DNA from: Chrysosporum bergii ANA360D
GTDB taxonomy: Bacteria; Cyanobacteriota; Cyanobacteriia; Cyanobacteriales; Nostocaceae
NCBI RefSeq assembly: GCF_029891735.1
Contig: NZ_JANQDH010000076.1
Location: 55,843-119,842 of the forward strand
Direction of reading: 5' to 3'
DNA length: 64,000 bases
How positions within the stretch are numbered: position 1 is the stretch's first letter; the number at the start of each line of letters is the position of its first letter. Shown in pieces: positions 48,304 to 58,123 of this stretch. The notes below the pieces were generated by a model that saw only the letters and a program-made list of their open reading frames with translations, searched no databases and was not told the origin of the DNA. A program made the position numbers and the translations under genes.

Positions 48304-51186
48304 CTACTTCTGGGGCGGATACTGCTTTAACGCCTGTTGTAAATATTGTCCGGTGTAAGAACGGGGATTATTTGCCACATCCTCCGGAGTACCCACCCCA
48401 ATGATTTCTCCCCCTCGATCCCCTCCTTCAGGACCCAAGTCAATCACCCAATCAGCGCAACGAATCACATCTAAATTGTGTTCAATGACTAAAATTGAAT
48501 TACCCTTATCTACCAATCTTTGCAGCACATCCAACAATTTATGTACATCATAAAAAGATAACCCTGTAGTTGGTTCATCAATTAAATAAAGAGTCTTACC
48601 AGTAGCACGTCGGGATAGTTCAGTTGCTAATTTTACCCGTTGCGCTTCCCCACCAGATAAAGTAGTGGCGGGTTGTCCTAGTTTCATATAACCCAAACCC
48701 ACATCATATAAAGTTTGTAAACGGTTCACCGCTTTGGGAATGTTTTGGCAAAATTCTAAACTTTCCTCCACAGTCATATTCAGCACATCTGCAATTGACT
48801 TATCTTTGTATTTCACCTGCAAAGTTTCCCGGTTATATCTTGCACCTTTGCAGACTTCGCACTGGACATAAACATTAGGAAGAAAGTTCATTTCAATCAC
48901 ATTCACACCCTGACCACCGCAAGCTTCACAACGTCCACCCTTAACATTGAAGGAAAATTGTCCGGGTTTATATCCCCTGGCCTTAGCCTCTACCGTTTGG
49001 GAAAATACATCGCGAATCGCATCAAAAACACCTGTATAAGTTGCAGGATTAGACCTTGGTGTCCGTCCTATGGGTGATTGGTCGATAACAATGGCCTTAT
49101 CCACCGCGTTTAACCCTTGAATTTCCTGTAAATCTTTCGGTAAAGGAACTCTCTTAGTTAAATGATGTTGTAATGATGGGTAAAGTAACTCATTAATTAA
49201 GGTAGATTTACCAGAACCAGAAACACCGGTAACAGCAACAAGTTTTCCTAAAGGAATTTCTGCATCAATATTTTTTAAATTGTGGCGATGAGCATTTTTA
49301 ATCACTAAACTGCGCCCATTTCCCGGTCGGCGTTCCTGTGGTGTGGTAATTACCTTTCTTCCCGATAAATAAGCCCCTGTTAAGGAATCTTCTGCTGCTA
49401 GTAAAGTGTCTAAGTCACCTTGAGTAACAATATTACCACCGTGAATTCCTGCACCAGGTCCAATATCAACAATATAATTGGCAGCACGGATAGTTTCTTC
49501 GTCATGCTCAACTACAATTAAAGTGTTACCTAAATCCCGTAATTTAGTTAAAGTTTTCAGCAACTTGGTATTATCTCGTTGATGTAAACCAATACTCGGT
49601 TCATCTAATACATACAATACCCCAGTTAAACCCGAACCAATCTGGGTTGCTAACCGAATACGTTGGGCTTCCCCACCAGAAAGAGTCATGGCCGAACGGT
49701 CGAGGGTGAGATAATCTAAACCAACATCTAACAAAAATTGCAATCTAGCTTTAATTTCCCTTAAAACTAAATCAGCAATCTGCATTTGCCGGTCTGTTAA
49801 TTTTAACTGATCAATTCTGTGCCGACAATCCCGAATGGAAACCCCAGTTAAATCTAAAATTCCATATTGTCCCAACCGTACCCCTAAAGCCTGGGGTTTT
49901 AAACGTTTCCCCCCACAAACCTCACAAGGCTGATCAATTATATATTCTTCTAACTTTTGCTTAATTAAGTCTGAACCATTGTCATATTGACGCTGTAAAG
50001 TGGGAATCACACCGTGAAAATTCCTGATTTTTCCTTGTATACTGCTTTCTTGCTGCTCGCCATAAAGTATGGTTTGCTGTTGTGTCACCGTCAATTGGTT
50101 CCACTTAGCTTGTAGTTCAAACCCAGTGACCTGTCCCACAGCATAAAGTAATTCTAGATAATATGAGTTATCTTTTTCTGACCAAGGGGCGATGGCAGCG
50201 TAAATTGGTGCTTCTGGGTCAGGTATAATCAAATCCGGGGCAAATCTTTTTAAAGTGCCAATTCCATGACAATGGGGACAAGCGCCATAAGGGGAATTAA
50301 AGGAAAACAAACGCGGCGATAATTCGTCCATTACCGCACCGTGGACTGGACAAGCAAAGTTTTCTGAAAATACTAATTCTTGTTCTTGGTCTTCACCCCT
50401 ATCCGAGGACAAACCAACAATAATGTTAGCAATACCACCAGATTGTTTAAGACACGTAGAGAGAGAATCCACTAAACGCTCTTGGATACCAGGCTTTTTA
50501 ACTAAGCGGTCAATCACAACCTCTATAGTATGAGTAATATTTCTATCTAACTCAATGGAGTCAGACAGTTCCTGCACCTCTCCATCAATCCGCACACGCA
50601 CGAAACCTTGGGAAGCAAGACTTGATAACAACTTACGGTGAGTACCTTTTTTACCCCGGACCACAGGCGCAAGAATTTGGAACCGAGTACGGTCTGGTAA
50701 GTCTAAAATGCGATCGCACATTTGATCGATAGTTTGGGGTGCAATGGAGCGATCGCAGATGGGACAATGGGGTTCACCGGCGCGAGCAAACAAAAGCCGT
50801 AGATAATCGTAAATTTCTGTCACCGTCCCCACCGTAGAACGGGGATTATGGGAAGTAGACTTTTGATCAATGGAAATAGCGGGACTTAAGCCGTCGATAG
50901 CTTCCACATCCGGCTTATCCAGTTGACCTAGGAATTGGCGGGCGTAGGCGCTGAGGGACTCCACGTAACGCCGTTGACCTTCGGCAAAAATGGTGTCAAA
51001 AGCCAAAGAAGACTTACCCGAGCCGGAAACACCAGTAAATACAATCAAGCGATCGCGCGGTAATTCCAAGTCAATATTTTTCAGATTGTGCTGCCTAGCA
51101 CCCCTAATCCGAATAGTATTCTGGCTATGGTGGTGAGAGTGGGGGAGATGTGCATTTAACAACGGGGCTGGCTGATGATCTGACAT
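48304..51186 (-). CDS. uvrA: Excinuclease ABC subunit A
   Basis: 960 residues from the ATG at 51186 (MSDHQPAPLLNAHLPHSHHH); a TTG 11 codons earlier is less likely. It is a duplicated ABC ATPase with two Walker A motifs (FTGVSGSGKSSLAFDT and VTGVSGSGKSTLINEL), two LSGGEAQR signatures and several CxxC zinc sites (CPICDRS, CPHCHG, CEVCGG, CEACGG, CEVCKG). It detects bulky DNA lesions with UvrB in nucleotide excision repair. The His-rich lead (HSHHHS) is unusual but short. The long spacer upstream should hold its promoter. Confidence 0.97.
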   Translation of the reverse strand: MSDHQPAPLLNAHLPHSHHHSQNTIRIRGARQHNLKNIDLELPRDRLIVFTGVSGSGKSSLAFDTIFAEGQRRYVESLSAYARQFLGQLDKPDVEAIDGLSPAISIDQKSTSHNPRSTVGTVTEIYDYLRLLFARAGEPHCPICDRSIAPQTIDQMCDRILDLPDRTRFQILAPVVRGKKGTHRKLLSSLASQGFVRVRIDGEVQELSDSIELDRNITHTIEVVIDRLVKKPGIQERLVDSLSTCLKQSGGIANIIVGLSSDRGEDQEQELVFSENFACPVHGAVMDELSPRLFSFNSPYGACPHCHGIGTLKRFAPDLIIPDPEAPIYAAIAPWSEKDNSYYLELLYAVGQVTGFELQAKWNQLTVTQQQTILYGEQQESSIQGKIRNFHGVIPTLQRQYDNGSDLIKQKLEEYIIDQPCEVCGGKRLKPQALGVRLGQYGILDLTGVSIRDCRHRIDQLKLTDRQMQIADLVLREIKARLQFLLDVGLDYLTLDRSAMTLSGGEAQRIRLATQIGSGLTGVLYVLDEPSIGLHQRDNTKLLKTLTKLRDLGNTLIVVEHDEETIRAANYIVDIGPGAGIHGGNIVTQGDLDTLLAAEDSLTGAYLSGRKVITTPQERRPGNGRSLVIKNAHRHNLKNIDAEIPLGKLVAVTGVSGSGKSTLINELLYPSLQHHLTKRVPLPKDLQEIQGLNAVDKAIVIDQSPIGRTPRSNPATYTGVFDAIRDVFSQTVEAKARGYKPGQFSFNVKGGRCEACGGQGVNVIEMNFLPNVYVQCEVCKGARYNRETLQVKYKDKSIADVLNMTVEESLEFCQNIPKAVNRLQTLYDVGLGYMKLGQPATTLSGGEAQRVKLATELSRRATGKTLYLIDEPTTGLSFYDVHKLLDVLQRLVDKGNSILVIEHNLDVIRCADWVIDLGPEGGDRGGEIIGVGTPEDVANNPRSYTGQYLQQALKQYPPQK

Positions 51187-51633
51187 ATCGGCTTGGTGAT
51201 AGTAAGAGGCGGTATGCAACAGTTTTTAATAATACTATTTTTACTTTGGTATTGTCTCCAGTAGTGATTACTTGACAATATATTTTCTATTGTATCCTGA
51301 GTCCCTGACAACCACCGAAAAAAAGCACCAATAAAAGTTTTTATTTGCCACGGACTGACTGATTGCTTTTAATACCATTTAACCCCAAACAGATATTTTT
51401 ATTTTTCTCAAGACGAATAATTAATGTTACTAAATATCACCACAAAAAACTGTGTTTTTCCCCAAAGTAAAAATAAAAACCCTCTCCCGCAATATTAAAC
51501 TTTCTGGACTGAACAACAACATTGCTATACTCATAAAATTTCCGGGTTTATTGCTAAGTAAATGTACTAATAAACTAACTAATTTTCATCTGTTATTCCG
51601 GTTGTAGCCAAAATTTATTGAAGAACATAACTA

Positions 51634-51711
51634 AGAGAGTGGAACACAATAAAACGGAAATAGTCAGTAACATTAGCCAAGTACATCTCTAGGCTACTGT
51701 TTCCTCTCTCT
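51634..51711 (+). promoter_or_regulatory. Structured leader upstream of the adhesin gene
   Basis: AGAGAGTGGAACA (51634-51646) pairs with TGTTTCCTCTCTCT (about 51698-51711) with one mismatch. Nested inside, TAGCC (51674-51678) pairs with GGCTA (51692-51696). It ends about 35 bases before the start codon. The rest of the spacer (51187-51633) shows only AT-rich sequence and must include the uvrA promoter. Confidence 0.5.
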
Positions 51712-51745
51712 AACATGATTTATAAAAAAAGGCAACATTTCTATT

Positions 51746-53437
51746 ATGAAGAATCAGACAATTTACTGCTATGTACTCAAACAATATCTTCACGAAATCT
51801 ACATAAAATTAGTAGGTTTATTGTTTACCAGAATATTATTATCAGGTGGATTAATATTAACGATAATTCCAGCAGTTCAAGCCCAAAACATCCGCATTAC
51901 ACCGAGTGTCACAGGCGGAGAATTTACAAACATTATTCAAGGTTTAAATGCAACTGCAATTGGAGCAGGAGCAAGTGCTGAAAGTATTAACTCAATAGCC
52001 ATAGGCACTGATAGCATCATCAGTACAGATGCTTCAGCTATTGGTGTCATAGCCATTGGTGAAAGTGCATCTGCCCAAGGTGTTTTAATTCCCGGTGCCA
52101 TGGCAATTGGGGCACAAGCCTCTGTCACATCAGCAGCAGCAATAGCATTGGGGAATAATGCCACAGCCGGTGGTGAAAATGCCATTGCCACGGGTAACGC
52201 AGCCTTAGCCAACGCTAAAAATACCATTGCCATTGGTAACGCAGCCCAAGCCACAGGAATTTCCGCTTCTGCTTATGGAGACACAGCCACAGCCAGTGGT
52301 ACTAACTCCACAGCCACCGGTAAAGATGCCACCGCATCAGGTATTAATGCCACAGCTACAGGCAACAGAGCCACAGCCCGCGGTGAAAATGCGGTGGCCA
52401 CAGGTAACGCAGCCTTAGCCAACGCTAAAAATACCATTGCCATTGGTAACGCAGCCCAAGCCACAGGAATTTCCGCCTCTGCTTATGGAGATACGGCTAT
52501 TGCCAGTGGTACTAACTCCACAGCCATTGGTAAAGATGCCACCGCTAGTGGTGACAATTCCATTGCCACAGGCACTAATGCTCAAGCCCTAGGAGAAAAC
52601 GCCATTGCCAACGGCATCAACAGCATAGCAAATGGTACTAATGCCACAGCTACTGGTGCTGGTGCTACTGCCATTGGCAACAATGCCACAGCCACCGGTG
52701 CTGGTGCTAGAGCCGAGGGGGTATTTGCCACAGCTACTGGTGCTGGTACAGTTGCTATTGGTGACAATTCCCTGGCTCTAGGCAGAACTGTTAGTGTTAG
52801 CGGTAACAATGCCTCTGCATACGGTAACAACGCCTCCGCCATGCAAGACAATGCCTCTGCATACGGTAACAACGCTTCTGCTGGTGGAATGAATTCCACA
52901 GCCATTGGTTCAAATACAGTTGCTTCTGGTTCTGTGTCCACAGCCATTGGTTCAGGAGCCATCGCCACAGGTCCTCATCAAATCACCTTTGGTACCCCCG
53001 CCAGCTACTACACACTACCGGGGTTAGCTTCTTCAGGAGAATTTGTCGGCACTGCTAACCAAACTGGAGAAACACGTATTGTCACAGTAGACCAATCCGG
53101 CAATCTTGGCACTGCTCCAGTTTCCTTTAATTCTGCAACAGTTGACCAACTTGAACAAGGATTAGTTTCCTTGGGACAGCAAATGGAATCTGTAGGCGCT
53201 CTCGCTGCTGCCTTATCATCTATTCCCAACACGGTGGCATTAGACAGTAATGGTGGCTGTGGTGTGGGGGCTGGAATTTATGGTAGTTCTTGGGCGGGCG
53301 CTCTTGGTTGTGTAACTCGCATCACCCAAGCTATCACCTTCAATGCAGCAGCTTCCATTACATCTGCTGCCGCTTCTTCCAGCTATAGCAGCATTTCTAG
53401 TGTGATGGGTCGTTTAGGTTTCTTCTTCCAATTTTAA
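51746..53437 (+). CDS. YadA-like trimeric autotransporter adhesin
   Basis: 563 residues. The N-terminus is long (46 residues) with a hydrophobic core (LLSGGLILTIIPAVQAQ), recalling the extended signal peptides of autotransporters. Residues 68-410 are about 24 repeats of the YadA head type (14-residue units such as ATAIGAGASAESIN or NTIAIGNAAQATGI), which form a trimeric left-handed beta roll. A neck and short stalk follow (VDQLEQGLVSLGQQMESVGA). The C-terminus has the anchor pattern: a short helix, CGVGAGIYGSSWAGALGC, further strands and the final FFFQF with terminal Phe. Trimeric autotransporters pierce the outer membrane as 12-stranded barrels and project adhesive heads. Two cysteines in the anchor are unusual. 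No serum-resistance or collagen-binding role is implied. Confidence 0.8.
   Translation: MKNQTIYCYVLKQYLHEIYIKLVGLLFTRILLSGGLILTIIPAVQAQNIRITPSVTGGEFTNIIQGLNATAIGAGASAESINSIAIGTDSIISTDASAIGVIAIGESASAQGVLIPGAMAIGAQASVTSAAAIALGNNATAGGENAIATGNAALANAKNTIAIGNAAQATGISASAYGDTATASGTNSTATGKDATASGINATATGNRATARGENAVATGNAALANAKNTIAIGNAAQATGISASAYGDTAIASGTNSTAIGKDATASGDNSIATGTNAQALGENAIANGINSIANGTNATATGAGATAIGNNATATGAGARAEGVFATATGAGTVAIGDNSLALGRTVSVSGNNASAYGNNASAMQDNASAYGNNASAGGMNSTAIGSNTVASGSVSTAIGSGAIATGPHQITFGTPASYYTLPGLASSGEFVGTANQTGETRIVTVDQSGNLGTAPVSFNSATVDQLEQGLVSLGQQMESVGALAAALSSIPNTVALDSNGGCGVGAGIYGSSWAGALGCVTRITQAITFNAAASITSAAASSSYSSISSVMGRLGFFFQF
52172..52591 (+). repeat. Tandem 210-base duplication inside the adhesin head
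   Basis: 52172-52381 and 52382-52591 are consecutive copies (70 codons, five head repeats each). The first ~165 bases of each are almost identical; the rest has diverged. It shows recent growth of the head by in-frame duplication, a hotspot for slippage or recombination. Confidence 0.85.
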
Positions 53438-53494
53438 CTGTAATCTCAATATTACAGGCAAGTGCAGTACAGATACATCAGTGCTTAAGGTGTT

Positions 53495-53519
53495 GTAGTG
53501 CGGGCATCTTGCCCGCTAC
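53495..53519. repeat. Dispersed hairpin repeat C, copy 2
   Basis: GTAGTGCGGGCATCTTGCCC then GCTAC, an inverted repeat nearly identical to 23550-23574. It lies between the adhesin and the next secreted protein and may act as a terminator. Confidence 0.6.
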
Positions 53520-53579
53520 CCTAGCCCTGTGTGAGCAATTATTCGCCAGACTCGACATAACCCATAAGTGTTGAACAAT

Positions 53580-53942
53580 ATGAAATTAAATGCGATCGCC
53601 TGTTTTACCCTCTCACTTTCTACTCTAGTCCTGACCTCCTTACCAACTCTGGCTCAAACCAATGCCAAACCCTTAACCGATTGGTCACAGTTTGCCAACA
53701 CCGAGAAAGAATTTATGCAAGGGTGTATGGGACAAAAAAAATTATCACCAGTGGAGAAAAGAATTAAGCAAAACTTTTGCCAATGTGCTTTTAATGCTTA
53801 TAAAACTCGCTATACTCCCCAAATATTTACTCAGATTAATGCTTTAGCTCTGCAAACAGGAGAGAACGGACCCCGCTTAGTTAACTTGATGATGAAGCCA
53901 GAAATAGATCGCTGTTCCACCCTTCATAATTACCGTCCTTAA
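53580..53942 (+). CDS. Small secreted protein of unknown function
   Basis: 120 residues from the ATG at 53580. A clear signal peptide (LNAIACFTLSLSTLVLTSLP, cleaved after TLAQ) leads to a ~90-residue mature part with four cysteines, including QGCMGQKK, FCQCAF and DRCSTL, spaced as if for two disulfides. The helical pattern and paired cysteines suggest a small periplasmic protein. It starts the two-gene unit with the TPR protein (five bases apart). Function unknown. Confidence 0.8.
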   Translation: MKLNAIACFTLSLSTLVLTSLPTLAQTNAKPLTDWSQFANTEKEFMQGCMGQKKLSPVEKRIKQNFCQCAFNAYKTRYTPQIFTQINALALQTGENGPRLVNLMMKPEIDRCSTLHNYRP

Positions 53943-53947
53943 AGTTC

Positions 53948-54847
53948 ATGCCTTTTTTCAGTCGTTATCACCATCATCGCTGGTTGGCATTAGGGTTATT
54001 CTTGGGTGTAGGGATCTTGTGGACAACCTTGTCTAAGAATCTTCAAGCTCAGGTATCCCCTAACATTCAACCACCTATTAATCCTACCCTGAGTGCAGAA
54101 GAGAATTTTCGCCAGGGTAATTTAACTCGCGCCATTCAACAATGGAGTCATCATATTAACAGTGGTAGCAATGTAGTTACAGCTTTATTTAATCGCTCCC
54201 AAGCTTATATTTTACTCAAGCAGTACGACTTTGCTGTACAAGACTTAAATCAATTAATTCAACTGCAAGGAAAAAATACCCCACCTCATGTTTTTGTGGT
54301 GCGGGGAATTGCATTGAGCGAACTTCAGCAACTACCAGAAGCAATTCAAAGCTTTAATCAAGCGGAAAAACTACAGCCTTCCCCCTTAGTTTACAACAAT
54401 CGAGCTTTGGCTTACCAACGAGCCGGACAACTCCCCCTAGCTTTAGCAGATTTAACTAAATCAATACAATTAGCTCCCACATCTGTCAATCGCTTAAATT
54501 TAGCCAACTTACGGGTTCAACTTGGTCAGTTTCAGGAAGTGGTTGAGGAAATGAATCAACTGTTAGTCACAGAAAAATCTTTTTTTCCTGCCTATTTAAC
54601 TCGTGGTATCGCCTACTATCATCTCCATCAATATCAAACAGCCATCCGTGATTTTTTGTTTAGTCTGAAAATCTTTCCCCACCAACCAGAAGCATACTAT
54701 TATGTGGGTTTATCATTTGCTCAGTTGAATCGCCAACGAGATGCTGCGGAAAATCTCATTCGTGCCGCTGAACTGTATCTTCAAAACAACCAAGGTAATC
54801 AGTATCGCCAAGTTCTCGAAAAAATGAATGAACTTAACCTGCAATAA
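53948..54847 (+). CDS. Exported TPR-repeat protein
   Basis: 299 residues. An N-terminal hydrophobic segment (WLALGLFLGVGILWTTL) acts as a signal or anchor. About six TPR units follow from residue 50: LFNRSQAYILLKQYDFAVQD, VRGIALSELQQLPEAIQSFN, YNNRALAYQRAGQLPLALAD and others with the usual W/L/G/Y, A/G/F and A/L positions. TPRs mediate protein assembly, here in the periplasm. It begins five bases after the preceding secreted protein, so they are surely cotranscribed and may work together. Confidence 0.88.
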   Translation: MPFFSRYHHHRWLALGLFLGVGILWTTLSKNLQAQVSPNIQPPINPTLSAEENFRQGNLTRAIQQWSHHINSGSNVVTALFNRSQAYILLKQYDFAVQDLNQLIQLQGKNTPPHVFVVRGIALSELQQLPEAIQSFNQAEKLQPSPLVYNNRALAYQRAGQLPLALADLTKSIQLAPTSVNRLNLANLRVQLGQFQEVVEEMNQLLVTEKSFFPAYLTRGIAYYHLHQYQTAIRDFLFSLKIFPHQPEAYYYVGLSFAQLNRQRDAAENLIRAAELYLQNNQGNQYRQVLEKMNELNLQ

Positions 54848-54873
54848 TCTTAACTTTATAAGAACATCATAAT

Positions 54874-54928
54874 TATAGCATTTATTAAACAGGTATCGTC
54901 TTGTAGCGCGAGCATCCTGCTTGCTAAT
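54874..54928 (-). repeat. Interspersed repeat A, copy 3 (shortened)
   Basis: Inverted relative to the copies at 10741 and 17326 and missing about 20 internal bases. It abuts repeat B copy 2 with no gap. Confidence 0.65.
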
Positions 54929-55018
54929 GTTGAAGAATGGGGAAGGCGATTGAAATCGCCAACGGCTAACCCCCATATCTGAAGCCAGTAGCTCTGCTCG
55001 CCGTTGATATTTCCGTCA
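54929..55018 (+). repeat. Interspersed repeat B, copy 2
   Basis: 90 bases matching 48200-48289. It contains a perfect GGCGATT/AATCGCC stem. Together with repeat A copy 3 it fills the front of the 470-base spacer before the phosphoketolase gene; the remaining bases 55019-55316 are AT-rich and presumably hold the promoter. Confidence 0.75.
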
Positions 55019-55316
55019 GCCCTACTTAGTGATGAAAGAAGCACTACCCTCTATTTTTAGTTTTTGCAAAAAAATATTACATTAAAGTTAAATAAACCTA
55101 AAAAAAATTTCAGTGGAATCATAAATTTGTTACCCTTTCATGAAAGATAACAGGCAGTACTCAATTACTCACTGGCGATTGAGTAACGGCAGATAATTAT
55201 GTCTATTTTTTCAGTAGCAAGCTAAAAAATTTGTCTTCAGTAAGATGGATTATTTAGCAAAAACCACTAAAGTTGCATACTGAAGAATTGATTAAAATAT
55301 TTTCATGGAGTAGGAT

Positions 55317-57698
55317 ATGACTTTAGCAAATTCCAGACAAACCAAGCCTTTAACAGATGAAGAACTAGATAAAATCAATGCTTACTGGCGTGCGGCTAAT
55401 TATCTTTCTGTTGGGCAAATATATCTATTCGATAATCCACTATTACGAGAACCTTTAAAGCCGGAACACGTTAAACCCAGATTATTAGGACATTGGGGAA
55501 CAACACCAGGGCTGAACTTTATATATGTTCACCTCAACCGAGTAATTAAAAAGTACGACCTGAACACAATTTACATTACCGGGCCTGGTCATGGCGGACC
55601 TGGGCTGGTGGCTAATACTTACCTAGAAGGTACTTATAGCGAATACTATCCTAATATTTCTGAAGATGTTGAGGGAATGAAGAAACTTTTTAAACAGTTT
55701 TCTTTCCCCGGTGGAATTCCTAGCCATGTTGCACCAGAAACTCCTGGTTCTATTCATGAAGGCGGAGAACTCGGTTATGCCCTTGTTCATGCCTATGGTG
55801 CTGCTTTTGACAACCCTAATTTAATTGTTGCTGCTGTTGTGGGTGATGGTGAAGCAGAAACAGGGGCTTTAGCTACTAGCTGGCATTCTAACAAGTTTCT
55901 CAATCCTGTACATGATGGCGCAGTCCTTCCTATATTGCACCTGAACGGCTATAAAATTGCTAATCCTACCTTATTAGCAAGGTTGAGTTATGAAGAATTA
56001 GAGAATTTATTTGTGGGTTATGGTTATAAGCCATACTTTGTAGAAGGTAGCGATCCGGCTGATGTTCACCAACAAATGGCGGGGATTTTAGATACCGTCG
56101 TTGCAGAAATTCACAGCATCCAAAGAGAAGCCCGTGTACATGGTTTTACCAAGCGTCCCCAGTGGCCGATGATTATTCTCAAAACTCCCAAAGGCTGGAC
56201 AGGTCCCAAGGATGTAGACGGTAAAAAAACAGAGGACTTCTGGCGATCGCATCAAGTACCTTTTGGTAACGTAGCTAACAACCCAGAACACCTAAAACTA
56301 CTAGAAGAGTGGATGAAGAGTTACAAACCAGAAGAACTCTTCGATACCAATGGAAAACTGATACCGGAACTAGCAGAACTAGCGCCCAAAGGCAATCGAC
56401 GCATGGGGGACAATCCCCACACCAACGGCGGGGTTTTACTGCGGGATCTAAAAATGCCCGATTTCCAGGACTATGCCATTAATATTACCCGCCCAGGTAC
56501 GAATTATGGGGAAGCCACCAAAGTTATGGGGCAGTTTTTACGGGATGTAATGAAACTGAACTTAGAAAGTAACAACTTCCGCATCTTCGGACCAGACGAA
56601 ACTGCATCAAATCGCCTCAGTGCAGTGCTAGAGGTGACAGACCGGGCTTGGGTGGCGGACATTCTACCAGAAGATGAAAACCTATCTCCCAACGGTCGAG
56701 TAATGGAAGTCTTGAGTGAAACCAACTGTCAAGGTTGGTTAGAAGGCTATCTATTAACAGGTCGCCACGGGTTTTTCTCTTGTTATGAGGCATTTATCCA
56801 CATTATTGATTCCATGTTCAACCAGCACGCCAAATGGTTGAAAACCACTCGTCATATTCCTTGGCGGCGACCGATTGCTTCTCTCAACTATTTATTAACT
56901 TCCCACGTCTGGCGACAAGACCACAACGGTTTTTCTCACCAAGATCCTGGTTTTATTGACCATGTAATGAATAAAAAAGCCGAGATCATCCGGGTATATC
57001 TCCCCCCCGATGCCAATACTTTGTTATCTGTGACAGACCATTGCTTGAGAAGTCGCCACTATGTTAATGTCATTGTTGCTGGTAAGCAGCCATCATTACA
57101 ATATTTAGACATGGATGCTGCCATCAAGCACTGCACTAAAGGTTTGAGTATTTGGGAATGGGCTAGCAATGACAAAGGTAGTGAACCAGATGTAGTCATG
57201 GCCTGTGCTGGAGATGTACCTACATTGGAAACTTTAGCAGCTGTAGACATTCTGCGCCAGCACTTCCCGGAATTAAAAGTGCGAGTGGTTAATGTGGTCA
57301 ATTTAATGAAGCTACAGCCACAAACTGAACACCCCCATGGTTTAACGGCTAAAGAGTTTGATACAATCTTTACCACCGACAAACCTATTATCTTTGCCTT
57401 TCATGGTTATCCCTGGTTAATTCATCGTTTGACTTATCGTCACACCAACCATAAAAACTTACACGTGCGGGGTTATAAAGAAGAAGGAACCACCACCACC
57501 CCCTTTGATATGGTTGTTCTCAATGACCTTGACCGCTTTCACTTGGTTATGGACGTAATTGATCGGGTTCCACAATTAGGTTATAAAGCAGCTTATGTAA
57601 AGCAAATGTTAGAAGATAAGCTAATTGAACACAAGCACTACATTCAGGAATACGGGGAAGATATGCCGGAAATTCGCAATTGGAAGTGGCCTTATTAA
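55317..57698 (+). CDS. Phosphoketolase (xylulose-5-phosphate/fructose-6-phosphate)
   Basis: 793 residues, the usual XFP length. Thiamine-diphosphate motifs are clear: [20 protein letters not shown] near the N-terminus and [20 protein letters not shown] for Mg/ThDP. Further family blocks are [40 protein letters not shown] and [20 protein letters not shown]. It cleaves sugar phosphates to acetyl phosphate and a shorter sugar phosphate, giving a route from the Calvin/pentose phosphate pool to acetyl-CoA. GGAGTAGG precedes the ATG. It stands alone; no acetate kinase gene is adjacent. Confidence 0.97.
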   Translation: MTLANSRQTKPLTDEELDKINAYWRAANYLSVGQIYLFDNPLLREPLKPEHVKPRLLGHWGTTPGLNFIYVHLNRVIKKYDLNTIYITGPGHGGPGLVANTYLEGTYSEYYPNISEDVEGMKKLFKQFSFPGGIPSHVAPETPGSIHEGGELGYALVHAYGAAFDNPNLIVAAVVGDGEAETGALATSWHSNKFLNPVHDGAVLPILHLNGYKIANPTLLARLSYEELENLFVGYGYKPYFVEGSDPADVHQQMAGILDTVVAEIHSIQREARVHGFTKRPQWPMIILKTPKGWTGPKDVDGKKTEDFWRSHQVPFGNVANNPEHLKLLEEWMKSYKPEELFDTNGKLIPELAELAPKGNRRMGDNPHTNGGVLLRDLKMPDFQDYAINITRPGTNYGEATKVMGQFLRDVMKLNLESNNFRIFGPDETASNRLSAVLEVTDRAWVADILPEDENLSPNGRVMEVLSETNCQGWLEGYLLTGRHGFFSCYEAFIHIIDSMFNQHAKWLKTTRHIPWRRPIASLNYLLTSHVWRQDHNGFSHQDPGFIDHVMNKKAEIIRVYLPPDANTLLSVTDHCLRSRHYVNVIVAGKQPSLQYLDMDAAIKHCTKGLSIWEWASNDKGSEPDVVMACAGDVPTLETLAAVDILRQHFPELKVRVVNVVNLMKLQPQTEHPHGLTAKEFDTIFTTDKPIIFAFHGYPWLIHRLTYRHTNHKNLHVRGYKEEGTTTTPFDMVVLNDLDRFHLVMDVIDRVPQLGYKAAYVKQMLEDKLIEHKHYIQEYGEDMPEIRNWKWPY

Positions 57699-57732
57699 GT
57701 TGGGCTAACACCAATACAGAATTTGGTTTACA

Positions 57733-57760
57733 CCCTCCCACTAGGAAAAGTCTGGGAGGG
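57733..57760 (+). terminator. GC-rich hairpin after the phosphoketolase gene
   Basis: CCCTCCCA (57733-57740) pairs with TGGGAGGG (57753-57760). No T tract follows, but the stem is strong and lies between convergent phosphoketolase and tRNA-Val genes. Confidence 0.6.
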
Positions 57761-57794
57761 CGTGAACATTAACATTTAGATTTAGATTAAACAA

Positions 57795-57868
57795 TGGACG
57801 TACCCCGGCTCGAACGGGGGACCTCTACGATGTCAACGTAGCGCTCTAACCAACTGAGCTATACGTCC
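57795..57868 (-). tRNA. tRNA-Val (GAC)
   Basis: A full cloverleaf on the minus strand: acceptor GGACGTA/TACGTCC, D arm AGCTCAGTTGGTTAGAGC, anticodon stem CTACG/CGTAG with loop TTGACAT (anticodon complement at 57832-57834), and T arm CCCCGTTCGAGCCGGGG. CCA is not encoded. Confidence 0.96.
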
Positions 57869-58039
57869 TTAACCACAGCATGACTAAACATAACATATAT
57901 TTCACAGCAAAGCAAATATTAATTTTTATAACAAAATTCAGGAATAATTTTTATTGCCCATCAGGTTTTTCCCGCTTGTCTCATATCATATCTGAACTAA
58001 TTTATACACATACCAGAGGAAGATGTCAGTCATCAATAG

Positions 58040-58112
58040 TGGGTTTAAATTAATTCTGGTGTGTCGAATAACTGCTTTCTATGGAGGTTTAGCATTGTGC
58101 TAAACCTTTTTT
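58040..58112 (+). ncRNA. Candidate small RNA unit 1 of a tandem array
   Basis: Ends in a nine-pair terminator GGTTTAGCA/TGCTAAACC (58086-58106) plus T6. Its leader TTTAAATTAATTCTGGTGTG resembles that of unit 5. No ORF. The 5' end is a guess based on conservation. Confidence 0.5.
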
Positions 58113-58123
58113 ATCTAAAAAAT

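Noticed and set aside
52582..52968. A 128-codon minus-strand frame inside the adhesin (and similar ones at 51937-52254 and 52273-52464)
   Set aside because: They arise because the GCC/ACC/GGT-rich head repeats lack reverse-strand stops. The Ala/Val/Pro repeats they encode mirror the head repeat period.
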